Of a stretch of DNA of 64,000 bases, positions 8,362 to 16,848 are shown piece after piece. Below the pieces are notes generated by a model. That model saw only the letters and a list, made by a program, of their open reading frames with translations. It was not told the origin of the DNA and made no database searches. A program made the position numbers and the translations under genes. The DNA is from Desulfosarcina alkanivorans (GTDB lineage Bacteria > Desulfobacterota > Desulfobacteria > Desulfobacterales > Desulfosarcinaceae): positions 1,674,001 to 1,738,000 of the forward strand of contig NZ_AP021874.1 of NCBI RefSeq assembly GCF_009688945.1. Direction: 5' to 3'. Numbering within the stretch: position 1 is the first letter of the stretch; every line of letters starts with the position of its first letter.

Positions 8362-9213
8362 ATGAACACGTTGCACCCGGTCTCGCTTCATGGGGGCCAC
8401 AGCGGCCAGTTCTGCGGTCATGCCAAAGACACCCTTGAGGAAATGGTTCAGGCCTACATCGAACAGAAATATCCCTGGGTCGGCATTACTGAACACATGC
8501 CTCCGGTCTCGGATGCGTTCGTGTATCCCGAAGAGGAAAAAGCCGGGCTGGATGCCGGGTACCTGAAGGAGCGGTTTAGCGACTACATGGCCGCCTGCCG
8601 CCACCTGCAGTCCAAATATGCAGGCGACATCCGGATCTATGTCGGATTCGAGACGGAAAGCTACAGCGGCAGCCTGGACTTTGCCAAGGCACTGGAGAAC
8701 ACCTTCTCACCCGATTATGTGGTCGGGTCCGTTCACCACGTCAACGACATCCCCTTTGACTACAGTCAGCACTGCTACGACAACGCGGCGGCGTCCTGCG
8801 GCGGGCTGGACGGATTGTACGCGGCCTATTTCGACCAGCAGCATGACATGATTCGGGCATTACGACCGCAGGTGGTGGGGCATCTGGATATCATTCGCCT
8901 CTATGACCCCGATTACCGCCTCCGGCTGCTCAAACCGGTGATCTGGGAGAAAATCGTCCGGAATTTAAAATTGGTCAAAGACTGGAACCTGATCCTGGAT
9001 TTCAATCTTCGCCCGCTGTCAAAGGGTGCTGACGAACCCTACCTGTCTGCACCCATTCTTAAAAAAGCCTGTGAAATGGGCATCGACATTGTTCCTGGAG
9101 ATGATTCCCACGGGGTGGCCGACATCGGCGCACACATGGACCGGGCCATCGAAATGCTGCGGGCGGCGGGACTGAACCGACCGTGGCGGAAACCCGTCCG
9201 GAATCCACGGTAA
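8362..9213 (+). CDS. PHP-family histidinol-phosphatase
   Basis: 283 residues of the PHP metallophosphoesterase superfamily, HisJ/HisK-like. Metal ligands are visible at the N-terminus in SLHGGHSGQFCGHAKDTLEE and in VGITEHMP, in the middle in VGFETES and GSVHHVNDI, and near the end in VPGDDSHGVADIG. The expected reaction is dephosphorylation of L-histidinol phosphate in histidine synthesis. No other his gene is in the window, so a different phosphoester is possible. The start has a clear GGGAG site eight or nine bases upstream. Confidence 0.85.
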   Translation: MNTLHPVSLHGGHSGQFCGHAKDTLEEMVQAYIEQKYPWVGITEHMPPVSDAFVYPEEEKAGLDAGYLKERFSDYMAACRHLQSKYAGDIRIYVGFETESYSGSLDFAKALENTFSPDYVVGSVHHVNDIPFDYSQHCYDNAAASCGGLDGLYAAYFDQQHDMIRALRPQVVGHLDIIRLYDPDYRLRLLKPVIWEKIVRNLKLVKDWNLILDFNLRPLSKGADEPYLSAPILKKACEMGIDIVPGDDSHGVADIGAHMDRAIEMLRAAGLNRPWRKPVRNPR

Positions 9214-9317
9214 TGCCTGCAACCCCCGATGTGGACCGGGTTTTCCGCGAAACCCGATGGCCGTGGACGAGTCCTCTTTCGCCATTGCCGTCTCGTCATG
9301 CGCCTTCAGCCGTGGGA

Positions 9318-9629
9318 TCATGGCTCCTCTGTCGGCCCCCGTTTTGACATGGCTTCCGGGAGCGGGGAAAACCCTTTTTGATCAAATGCCAGGGACGCAC
9401 GATTTTCCTCACGATTGTTTTTTCCGCCCTCAATTCCGTGAACGGGTTCTGTATTTGGCGCTGCAGTTGATAACTCGGGAAGTGCCGCCGAGGACCGCCC
9501 ACTGACCGACCGCCTGTCCATTCCGCCCCGTCGTTCCGGCTGATGGCCCGATGACGGGATCCAACGCCGGTCAATGCCCGTTCTTCGGGAAATAAAGGCG
9601 GGGGCTTGGTTCTTCTGGTCTTTGTTCAT
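9318..9629 (-). CDS. small basic protein with paired RRxGxDRR motifs
   Basis: About 103 residues. The N-terminal third contains SRRTGIDRR and ERRGGMDRR about 20 residues apart, and the rest is basic and low in predicted structure. The gene at 35174 has the same ERRxGxDRR motif. I know such short arginine-rich proteins only as uncharacterised deltaproteobacterial families. The ATG at 9629 (AGGA six bases upstream) is preferred to the one at 9635. Function unknown. Confidence 0.5.
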   Translation of the reverse strand: MNKDQKNQAPAFISRRTGIDRRWIPSSGHQPERRGGMDRRSVSGRSSAALPELSTAAPNTEPVHGIEGGKNNREENRASLAFDQKGFSPLPEAMSKRGPTEEP

Positions 9630-9930
9630 ACTCATCCTGTTGGTCCATTGCCTTACCCATGACGATGCCTTTTCTTGATACGCACCGTTGGTGGGTTCAG
9701 TCGCTGTTCGCTGTGATCTGTTTATCGGCGGAACGGTGGAAAACTTTATTTTCGGGGCCGTTTTTCCGGACCTTGCCGCCTTGTCGACCTCGAGGCGGTC
9801 GAAAATTGAAGGCAGCCCCCGACACCGATAATGTGCTGAAAGGAGCCTTTCGAAAATAGCGCCCGTCGGGTATGATCGTCCTTACGTGCCGCCCGGTTCA
9901 GCAGGATCGGTTTTTCTCCGGCGGCCCCTC

Positions 9931-9959
9931 TTGACAGCCAACCTATTATTCCCTAATGT
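9931..9959 (+). promoter_or_regulatory. possible sigma-70 promoter for the M15 peptidase gene
   Basis: TTGACA at 9931-9936, a 17-base spacer, then TAATGT at 9954-9959. The -35 box is perfect and the -10 weak. Apart from this, the 460 bases between 9630 and 10092 show nothing I can assign. Confidence 0.4.
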
Positions 9960-10092
9960 TTGCTTGTAAGGATGCCGCACTCTGATCGAAGAAAAAGCAT
10001 CGCGACACCACTTTCGAAATGCCTTTGAATAACCATCTCCCGCATTTACCTGGCATCGGGCCGGCGGGGTCGCAACGCAGGAAATGTTGCCG

Positions 10093-10656
10093 ATGAACGA
10101 CATTTTTTCTTTTGCCTCCAGCCGCAGAAATTTTCTTAAAGTGGCGGCATCAGCGGCCCTGGCAACCGTATTCACCCACCCGGTAATGGCGGCGGTCAGT
10201 CCCAGCCAAAGAGAACATCATGTTTTGTCTTTTTACAATATCCACACCGGTGAGTCAGTCAAAACCTGCTATCGCTCCAACGGGAAGTTGATCAATCGTG
10301 CAATCAAGCGCATCAGCCATATCATGCGCGACCACCGCACCGGTGAAGTCAAGCCGGTAGAGACCAAATTGCTGGATCTGCTCCATTGCATCGTGGTGGA
10401 GTTAAGCCCCTGCTCACCGATCAGTATTATCTCCGGCTACCGCTCACCGCGAACCAATGCCGCACTGAGAAGAGTCAGCCCCGGTGTGGCCAAAAACAGC
10501 CTGCATATGCAGGGCCGTGCCATCGACATCCGAATTCCCGGATATGAGACAACGACGATCCGCCGATTGGCCATCAGCCTTCATTCCGGCGGTGTCGGCT
10601 ATTATTCCGAATCGGATTTTGTGCACTTGGATACCGGTCCGATCAAGGTCTGGTAG
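10093..10656 (+). CDS. Tat-exported DUF882/M15-type murein peptidase (YcbK-like)
   Basis: About 187 residues. The N-terminus has a twin-arginine signal, SSRRNFLKVAASAALATVF, ending near AxA, so the protein is exported folded. The mature part matches the DUF882/peptidase M15 family, with zinc-binding motifs SLHMQGRAIDI (His and Asp) and DFVHLDTG (His). Members cut peptide cross-links in the cell wall or act as D-Ala-D-Ala carboxypeptidases; YcbK of E. coli is the named relative. The ATG at 10093 is preferred because AGGAA lies eight bases before it and the Tat motif then sits close to the N-terminus. Confidence 0.85.
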   Translation: MNDIFSFASSRRNFLKVAASAALATVFTHPVMAAVSPSQREHHVLSFYNIHTGESVKTCYRSNGKLINRAIKRISHIMRDHRTGEVKPVETKLLDLLHCIVVELSPCSPISIISGYRSPRTNAALRRVSPGVAKNSLHMQGRAIDIRIPGYETTTIRRLAISLHSGGVGYYSESDFVHLDTGPIKVW

Positions 10657-10783
10657 TTCAGGGTTCCGTGTTGCCCACCGAGGAAAACGGCACCATCGCC
10701 TCGTTGCTCAGGCGATGATGCGTAGTCAGGATCCGGCGGCCCGAGCGATCAAGCAAGCCAGTTTTCATTGATATTCAGGCAGC

Positions 10784-10812
10784 TTGACATTTTTCACCCG
10801 ATCCATTATGCT
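10784..10812 (+). promoter_or_regulatory. strong sigma-70 promoter with a long leader
   Basis: TTGACA (10784-10789), exactly 17 bases, TATGCT (10807-10812). It would start a transcript about 235 bases before the gene at 11058. The intervening leader has no supportable ORF. The rest of 10657-11057 shows nothing assignable. Confidence 0.6.
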
Positions 10813-11057
10813 CATTCTCATAGTGCGTTGCAGCACCTGCTCGTTCTGTTCTCATCACATGCCTTCGGGCAATATTTGATCTACCCGCGACTATTCTCAA
10901 TCCGGCAACGCCGCTATCACCGCGAATCAAGCGGCACTCGAAACATCGAAAAAACAACCGAGTTGTTGATCCTTCGAACAGCACCTCGTTTATATCAATA
11001 TATAATGATTCAAAGAGGTAAACGATCTCACACCCCTTTACATGGAGGACTCATGTT

Positions 11058-11399
11058 ATGAAAAAGGTAGCCAACGATCTGAGATCCATCGCAAAGCAGT
11101 TGACCACCCTTGCCCAAAAAACAGAGAATATGGCGAAAGCCTTCGAAACGACAAAAACGACCCCGAAAAAACAGCCCGCACGGGTAGCGAAAAAAAAGCC
11201 CGCTGCGAAGGGAAAAGCCCTCACCCCCACAGACCAGGTGTTAACCATCATGAAACGGTTTAAAAAAGGCATTACCGTGGAGGCGTTAAGAGGGAAATCG
11301 GGTTTCACCGAAAAACAGATCAGCAATATCGTTCACCGTGCTTGTAAAAAAGGTAAGATGAAACGGATTGGAAGAGGCGTTTATTCCGTATTTGGATAG
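11058..11399 (+). CDS. lysine-rich protein with C-terminal winged-helix-like domain
   Basis: 113 residues in three parts. Residues 1-33 form a probable amphipathic coiled coil (VANDLRSIAKQLTTLAQKTE). Residues 34-58 are a Lys/Ala/Pro-rich linker of histone-H1 style (ARVAKKKPAAKGKALTP). Residues 60-113 form a small helix-turn-helix or winged fold (QVLTIMKRFKKGITVEAL then SNIVHRACKKGKMKRIGRG). The shape suggests a non-specific nucleic-acid-binding protein; I do not recognise a named family. The GGAGG site is good. A stem-loop follows at 11420, and the cold-shock gene is the next gene on the strand. Confidence 0.65.
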   Translation: MKKVANDLRSIAKQLTTLAQKTENMAKAFETTKTTPKKQPARVAKKKPAAKGKALTPTDQVLTIMKRFKKGITVEALRGKSGFTEKQISNIVHRACKKGKMKRIGRGVYSVFG

Positions 11400-11419
11400 T
11401 CACGGCAGGGAATCCGCAG

Positions 11420-11460
11420 GGACCGCCCGTCAATTTGGACAGGGCGGTCCGATTTCTCTT
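11420..11460 (+). terminator. stem-loop terminator after the winged-helix gene
   Basis: GGACCGCCC (11420-11428) pairs perfectly with GGGCGGTCC (11442-11450), followed by a T-rich GATTTCTCTT. The U tract is imperfect, so termination may be partial. Confidence 0.6.
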
Positions 11461-11486
11461 GACGTTTCCTTAGGATCTTTTATGGT
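11459..11486 (+). promoter_or_regulatory. promoter of the cold-shock gene
   Basis: TTGACG (11459-11464), a 16-base spacer, TATGGT (11481-11486). It implies a leader of about 250 bases before the ATG at 11741. Long structured leaders are known for cspA-type mRNAs, where they sense temperature. No other gene is seen in 11400-11740. Confidence 0.5.
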
Positions 11487-11740
11487 TGACAGTAAGGATT
11501 ATGTGATCACCGACCAGTCGGTCGGATGAGTAGGGTTCGAGGGTGTGCTCACCGCAGAACGGGTGTTATGAAAAGAAAATTGGCGCACCAGGAAAGGCGC
11601 AGTTTAGGTCTGGCCAGTGAGAACGGTTGTCCGGCGGCATCGCGGAACGACCGCGCGCTATATCTCCTAAAAGCACCTGTCAGACGGCGCTCACCACGTT
11701 CAAGACCGATATGTTTAATTTTTTTAAGGAGGCTGCAGAA

Positions 11741-11944
11741 ATGGCAAACGGTGTTGTAAAATGGTTCAGTGACAAGAAAGGGTTTGGTTTCATCGAACAG
11801 GAAGAAGGTCAGGGCGACATTTTCGTTCACTTTTCTTCCATTCAGGCTGAGGGGTTCAAGACCCTTGCGGAAGGAGATCGGGTGACCTTCGACGTGGAGC
11901 AAACCGACCGTGGTCCCGCTGCCGCCAATGTAAATAGAGTATAG
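11741..11944 (+). CDS. cspA: cold-shock domain protein
   Basis: 67 residues, a single cold-shock domain. RNP1 (KGFGFIEQE) and RNP2 (DIFVHFSSI) are intact, and the N-terminus [16 protein letters not shown] is typical. Such proteins bind single-stranded RNA and DNA and melt mRNA structure. An AAGGAGG site lies eight bases before the ATG. The gene is bounded by its own promoter and a strong terminator, so it is monocistronic. Numbered paralogues exist in most genomes, so the symbol is a family label. Confidence 0.93.
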   Translation: MANGVVKWFSDKKGFGFIEQEEGQGDIFVHFSSIQAEGFKTLAEGDRVTFDVEQTDRGPAAANVNRV

Positions 11945-11967
11945 CCTGAGAAAAAGACATATAATAC

Positions 11968-12005
11968 AAAACGGCATTCCGGGATACCGGATGCCGTTTT
12001 GTTGT
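11968..12005. terminator. bidirectional intrinsic terminator
   Basis: AAAACGGCATTCCGG at 11968-11982 pairs with CCGGATGCCGTTTT at 11987-12000, with one bulge. A/T runs on both sides let it serve cspA on the plus strand and, from the other side, transcripts arriving from gdhA. Confidence 0.8.
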
Positions 12006-12040
12006 TGGTGATTCTTTTTTCAGGTTGGATTAAAAAACAG

Positions 12041-12066
12041 GCTCAAGGATTCGAGGGGTCAAGCGT
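12041..12066 (+). repeat. single unit of repeat family A
   Basis: The unit GCTCAAGGATTCGAGGGG, continuing as TCAAGCG, matches the arm of the REPIN-like element at 4503-4625. It lies in the convergent intergenic space between cspA and gdhA. Confidence 0.55.
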
Positions 12067-12211
12067 TTGCGATCCAACAATCGTATCAAAAATTTAAGCC
12101 TTCTTTCCGGAAATCCTGTAAATGTTCAGACAAAATTCATGATTTTACCAAATTGTCAAATCCTTGTCGCTTTTGAGCAATCTTCTCGACTCCCTGAAAT
12201 CCCTTAATCCC

Positions 12212-13561
12212 TCACACCACGCCCTGGTCGATCATGGCATCCACGACCTTGACGAAGCCGGCGATGTTGGCCCCGTTCATGTAGTTGCCCGGCGTGCCGT
12301 ACTGCTCGGCCGCATCCAGGCAGGTCCGGTGAATGCTCTTCATGATCATCTGCAGCCGGTTGTCCACCTCTTCACGCGTCCAGGACAGGCGCATGCTGTT
12401 CTGGGTCATCTCCAGGCCCGACACCGACACGCCGCCCGCATTGGCCGCCTTGCCCGGACCGTAGAGCAGCCGGTTCTCGATAAACAGGTCGATGCCTTCG
12501 GGCACCGTGGGCATGTTGGCCCCTTCGCTGACCACGTAAACCCCGTTGTCGACCAGGTGCTGCGCGTCCACGGCGTTGATCTCGTTCTGGGTGGCCGACG
12601 GAAAGGCGCAGTCGGCCTTGTGGTTCCACAGCGGGTTGAACTCCTGGCCCGGGTCCGATTCGGTGTAGACCGCGGCCGGGTATTTTTCGACATATTCCTT
12701 CACCCGGCCCCGGCGCAGGTTCTTCAGGTTCATGATATGGGCCAGCCGTTCCCGGTCGATCCCCGCCTCGTCGAAGATGTAGCCCGACGAGTCCGAAAAG
12801 GTCACCGGCCTGGCGCCCAGGTCCAGCAGCTTTTCCATGGTGTACTGGGCCACGTTGCCCGATCCGGACACCAGGCAGGTCTTTCCCTCCAGCGTCTCGT
12901 CGCGGGTGGCCAGCATCTCGGCCGCGAAGTAGACCGAGCCGTAGCCCGTGGCCTCGGGCCGGATCAGGCTGCCGCCCCAGTTCAGGCTCTTGCCCGTGAG
13001 CACCCCGGTGAACTCGTTGCGCAGCCGCTTGTACATCCCGAACAGGTAGCCGATCTCCCGGGCCCCCACCCCGATGTCCCCGGCGGGCACGTCCGTGTCC
13101 GGGCCGATGTGGCGGAACAGTTCGGCCATGAAGCTCTGGCAAAAGCGCATCACCTCGAGGTCCGACTTGCCCTTGGGGTCGAAATCGCTGCCGCCCTTGC
13201 CGCCGCCCATGGGCAGCGTGGTCAACGCGTTCTTGAACACCTGCTCGAAGGCCAGGAACTTGAGAATGCCCAGGTTCACCGAGGGGTGAAACCGCAGGCC
13301 GCCCTTGTACGGGCCGATGGCGCTGTTCATCTCGATCCGAAAACCCCGGTTGACCTGCACCTGGCCCTGGTCATCCACCCAGGGGACCCGGAACAGGATC
13401 ACCCGCTCGGGCTCCACCAGGCGCTCCAGAATCCTGGCCGCACGGTATTCGGGGTTGCGGTCCATCACCGGCTTGATCGAGGCCATTACCTCCATGACCG
13501 CCTGGTGAAACTCCCGCTGCCCCGGGTCCTTGTCTTTTACCATCTGCAGAATGTCCGGCAT
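12212..13561 (-). CDS. gdhA: NADP-type glutamate dehydrogenase
   Basis: About 449 residues, the standard length of hexameric bacterial GdhA. Catalytic and substrate motifs are intact: GPYKGGLRFHPSVNLGILKF, the lysine loop TLPMGGGKGGSDFDPKGKSD, the catalytic-Asp region VPAGDIGVG and the dinucleotide-binding VSGSGNVAQYTMEKL. It interconverts 2-oxoglutarate plus ammonium with glutamate. I choose the ATG at 13561, which has GGGAGG eight bases upstream; the frame extends 29 codons further without support. The phase GdhA follows a large ATP-grasp gene by about 90 bases on the same strand and may share its transcript. Confidence 0.95.
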   Translation of the reverse strand: MPDILQMVKDKDPGQREFHQAVMEVMASIKPVMDRNPEYRAARILERLVEPERVILFRVPWVDDQGQVQVNRGFRIEMNSAIGPYKGGLRFHPSVNLGILKFLAFEQVFKNALTTLPMGGGKGGSDFDPKGKSDLEVMRFCQSFMAELFRHIGPDTDVPAGDIGVGAREIGYLFGMYKRLRNEFTGVLTGKSLNWGGSLIRPEATGYGSVYFAAEMLATRDETLEGKTCLVSGSGNVAQYTMEKLLDLGARPVTFSDSSGYIFDEAGIDRERLAHIMNLKNLRRGRVKEYVEKYPAAVYTESDPGQEFNPLWNHKADCAFPSATQNEINAVDAQHLVDNGVYVVSEGANMPTVPEGIDLFIENRLLYGPGKAANAGGVSVSGLEMTQNSMRLSWTREEVDNRLQMIMKSIHRTCLDAAEQYGTPGNYMNGANIAGFVKVVDAMIDQGVV

Positions 13562-13654
13562 GTTGGGTTCCTCCCTTATGGAATACATGTTTATACGCCC
13601 CCAAAGTGTGGGGACCGAATTGCGTTCGCAATCCTTATTACGGCGCATCCCGAT

Positions 13655-16627
13655 TCAGGGGGCGCTGCCTTTGACGATGACGCACAGGGACCGGCGGCCG
13701 TCAACTTTCAGGGTCACGGGTGCATCGAGCCGCACGTGCGCGACGAAGTTGAAATCGCTCTCACGGGGCAACCCGGTAAGCCAATCCCAGTCGATCCTGC
13801 CGTCCGCCGATTTGGAGACGGTAATGTAGTTGATCCCCAGCGTGGTGATGTTGTGAAAAAAGTGTGACCCCTGGGAAGGTTCGGCCACCAGCTTGTCCGA
13901 CTCGGTTTCAATCATGGCGCCGACTCCTGAGATATCAGCCCATGCAACGGGAATCCCGAGCCACCGGTCCGCCGAGCCCCACCGCCCGGGGCCGACGAGC
14001 AGGTATTTCCGATCCGCTTTGACCATCATCGCATTCAATCTGGCGATTTCCCGGGCAACCGCCATGGTCTGGGCCGGGTCGAAACATTCAGGTTTGACAA
14101 ATATGATGTCCGCCATATCCTGTTTCTCGGCATTTCCCAATGCCTTGCCCGAAACACAGAATGCGTTGTCAATTTCTTCTTTTGAAATATCCACCTGCTC
14201 CAATTCGGCCCGGGCCGTCATGGGCCGGAGCTGAAGAAAGGCAAACTGCGGTGGAAGGCGGTCCCCGGCGGTCAAATTGACAGAGAACTCCATCTCCACC
14301 GGGCAGCCCATCCCCTGTTCCCCCAGAGCAAGCATATCCTTTAGAATATCGGCTAAAGGAAACTCTCCGTATTTGAGGATATGGGCAAAGGTGAGCACCC
14401 GCTGGCCCGGTACATGGACGGTATCGCGAATGCGGTGCTCATCCGGCACGTAAGTACTGGCAAGCATCTGCATGGGCAATTCATTGTCGGCGTCGGCCAG
14501 TTCGCGGTGCCACAGGTTGGCGCCGTCGTTGGTCTCCAGATAATGGCATGATTTTTCCATTTTGAGGGCATAAAAATGGCGCTGTGCGTTCTCAAGGATA
14601 TCGTCCACCGTCGAGCGCTGCGGCAGCAGTTGGGGATACGCAGGAGAAAACCGGAGTGTTTTTTCACCTTCGACCACCGCCCGTCCCAATCCCATCGCGA
14701 TGGTGACGATGCCCTCCTCGGGCTTCATCCGTGCAAACGGATAGTAGTTATAGGACTGGGCGACACCTGAGATCGCCGGGTAGAAACTGTCGTCATACTG
14801 GGCGCCCACCAGTTTCTGGATGATCACGGCCATCTGCTCTTCTTCGGTCCGATGGCCAACCCGTTTTGAAAATGCCTTGGGCCCCTTGTAGTAGGTTGAC
14901 GCATAGACCAGCTTGATGGCATGAATCAGATGGTGGAGACGCTGCTCCAGGTCCGGGCAGTCGTTGGTAATCATGTAGGTACGGTAAAGACCGGCATAGG
15001 CCCGGTACTGGGCGTCCTCCAGCAGGCTGGAGGATCGGATGGCCAGGGGATAGGTCACCTGGGCCAGGTAATCGCGCAATTTTTCTTCGATCCAGTCGGG
15101 AAACCGGCCATTGACGAAACTATCGCCGATCTTCTCATCTGGCAGATCCGTTTTGGACAGGTGGCGCAGCCCGTTGTCTTCCACGAAGGATTCGAAGCCA
15201 TCGGTGGTGATCACCAGGGTCTGGGGGACCAGTATATCCACCTCCGGATAAGCGGCACACAGGTCAGGATTCTGGCGGAGCAGAGAGGATACAAAGGCCA
15301 GTCCCCGGGCCTTTCCACCCAGGGATCCCGTTCCGATCTTGAAAAATTCTGTATCGAAATCAGCGTCAGCCGCATCGAAATCGGCAACGATACCCTTCTG
15401 GCGGCTTTTGCGCCGGTCGGCAATGATGTCGACCAGATGGTTCCGATGGCTTTCCCCATCCGAGAAATCATCGTCGTTGATGGGGCGGACCTCCGCAGCC
15501 AGGGTCATCTCGGTGCGCGCAAACAACCAGCGCGAAAAATCATTTTGTCTGCTGTGGTAGCGGAAAGAGTCCTCCGGTATGGTATGCAGCTGCCGCTCCA
15601 ATGCCTTCAAATTGGAGGCCCGCCCGATTTCCGATCCGTCGGGCAACCGGAAAACGAAATCACCGAACCCCAGACGCTCCTTGAAAAACCGGTGGACATC
15701 CTGGTGCAGGGAGTCTGAATTCTTGTCGACAAAGGCGGCGGCAATCGATCGTGCCCTGGACCCGTTCGCCGGCTCCGAACTGGTGAGCAGCAAGGGGATG
15801 TCGAACCGCCGCGACCGCACATGCTTGAGCAGATCCACTCCGGCGGCAGGGTCCAGGACGCCGTTACGGGGAAAGCGGACATCGGAGATGACCCCGAGAA
15901 CATTGGATTCGAATCGCCCGTATATGTCCAGGGCTTCCTCGTAGTTTCCGGCAACCAGAATTTTCGGGCGCGCCCGCATGGTCACCAGCCGGTGTTCTTC
16001 GTTGAGCGTGCCCTCCATCACCGCCTGGGTCTGGCCGACCAGTTCGCGGTAAAGAATGGGCAGCAGCGAAGACAGGTAATAGGGAGAATCCTCCACCAGG
16101 AGAATCACCCGGATTCCTGCCGACCGGGTATCTTTTTCCACATTCATCCAGTCTTCGGTACTTTTTATCAGCGCCACCAGGATGTCTGTGTTACCGGACC
16201 AGACAAAGGTCCGGTCGATGCCCGGCGCACTGTCGGGCCCCTTGACGTCGGGGGAAGGAATCGTGTCGTGGGAAAGCAGAATAACCGGCAGCCCGGGCGC
16301 CTTTTTCTTGATCTTGTGTCCCAGCGCAGCGGCACCCATATCCGACAGCCGCGGCATGGTGATCACCATGTCAAATGGCTTGCTGTCGAGGGCGGCAATG
16401 GCCTCCTCGGCTGATGAAACCCAGGTCAGGCGCGGCGGGTGGCTGAGGTTCAGCCCCTGATACTCGTTGATGATCCGCTCGGAAAGACGGCAGTCCTCCT
16501 CCATGATCCAGGCATCGTAGGGGGTGGAAACCAAAAGGATATCGCGCACCTTGCGCGCCATCAGCTCGTGGAACAGTTTGAATCGCGAATCGGATTCGTT
16601 TAAAAACGGTTTGGTGTTCAATGCCAT
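13655..16627 (-). CDS. receiver-like domains fused to a PEP/pyruvate-binding ATP-grasp domain
   Basis: About 990 residues. Residues ~20-140 form a degenerate receiver fold (FDMVITMPRLSD). Residues ~170-310 form a second receiver with an acidic patch (LLVEDS), a probable phospho-acceptor Asp (VISDVRF) and a conserved Lys (FVDKNSD). From ~residue 410 on is the PPDK_N/PEP-synthase ATP-grasp domain (GTGSLGGKARGLAFVSSLL, PLAIRSSSLLEDAQYRAYAG, then MEFSVN and FLQLRPM). The swivelling phosphohistidine domain and the TIM barrel that bind pyruvate/PEP in PpsA are absent. It is therefore unlikely to be PEP synthase; phosphotransfer or signalling is an inference. The ATG at 16627 follows GGAAGG. Confidence 0.8.
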   Translation of the reverse strand: MALNTKPFLNESDSRFKLFHELMARKVRDILLVSTPYDAWIMEEDCRLSERIINEYQGLNLSHPPRLTWVSSAEEAIAALDSKPFDMVITMPRLSDMGAAALGHKIKKKAPGLPVILLSHDTIPSPDVKGPDSAPGIDRTFVWSGNTDILVALIKSTEDWMNVEKDTRSAGIRVILLVEDSPYYLSSLLPILYRELVGQTQAVMEGTLNEEHRLVTMRARPKILVAGNYEEALDIYGRFESNVLGVISDVRFPRNGVLDPAAGVDLLKHVRSRRFDIPLLLTSSEPANGSRARSIAAAFVDKNSDSLHQDVHRFFKERLGFGDFVFRLPDGSEIGRASNLKALERQLHTIPEDSFRYHSRQNDFSRWLFARTEMTLAAEVRPINDDDFSDGESHRNHLVDIIADRRKSRQKGIVADFDAADADFDTEFFKIGTGSLGGKARGLAFVSSLLRQNPDLCAAYPEVDILVPQTLVITTDGFESFVEDNGLRHLSKTDLPDEKIGDSFVNGRFPDWIEEKLRDYLAQVTYPLAIRSSSLLEDAQYRAYAGLYRTYMITNDCPDLEQRLHHLIHAIKLVYASTYYKGPKAFSKRVGHRTEEEQMAVIIQKLVGAQYDDSFYPAISGVAQSYNYYPFARMKPEEGIVTIAMGLGRAVVEGEKTLRFSPAYPQLLPQRSTVDDILENAQRHFYALKMEKSCHYLETNDGANLWHRELADADNELPMQMLASTYVPDEHRIRDTVHVPGQRVLTFAHILKYGEFPLADILKDMLALGEQGMGCPVEMEFSVNLTAGDRLPPQFAFLQLRPMTARAELEQVDISKEEIDNAFCVSGKALGNAEKQDMADIIFVKPECFDPAQTMAVAREIARLNAMMVKADRKYLLVGPGRWGSADRWLGIPVAWADISGVGAMIETESDKLVAEPSQGSHFFHNITTLGINYITVSKSADGRIDWDWLTGLPRESDFNFVAHVRLDAPVTLKVDGRRSLCVIVKGSAP

Positions 16628-16848
16628 GGGTCCGTGACCTTCCCCCGGTGGATAGGTTGCCGATGGCGCCACCCTGACCTGTTCAGGCCCTGCGGGAAAA
16701 TCGCCTGCAGTTGAAGGCGCTTTGAGATGTCAAGCACGTTGCGATCTTCATACAATACCGGAAATCCTGGCAAAAGGAAACCACCGGATCGCTCCCGGAG
16801 TAACAATGGCGCTTGTCTGCACCGGCGTTCTCTGTTAAATCGGTATCC

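Noticed and set aside
12164..13867. A 567-codon open frame on the plus strand
   Set aside because: It is antisense to gdhA, whose motifs are complete. The frame is a by-product of GC-rich codon use and has His/Gly/Val-rich composition with no family resemblance.
13655..16627. Annotation as phosphoenolpyruvate synthase (ppsA)
   Set aside because: Only the ATP-grasp part is present. The phosphohistidine and PEP-binding domains required for that reaction are absent.
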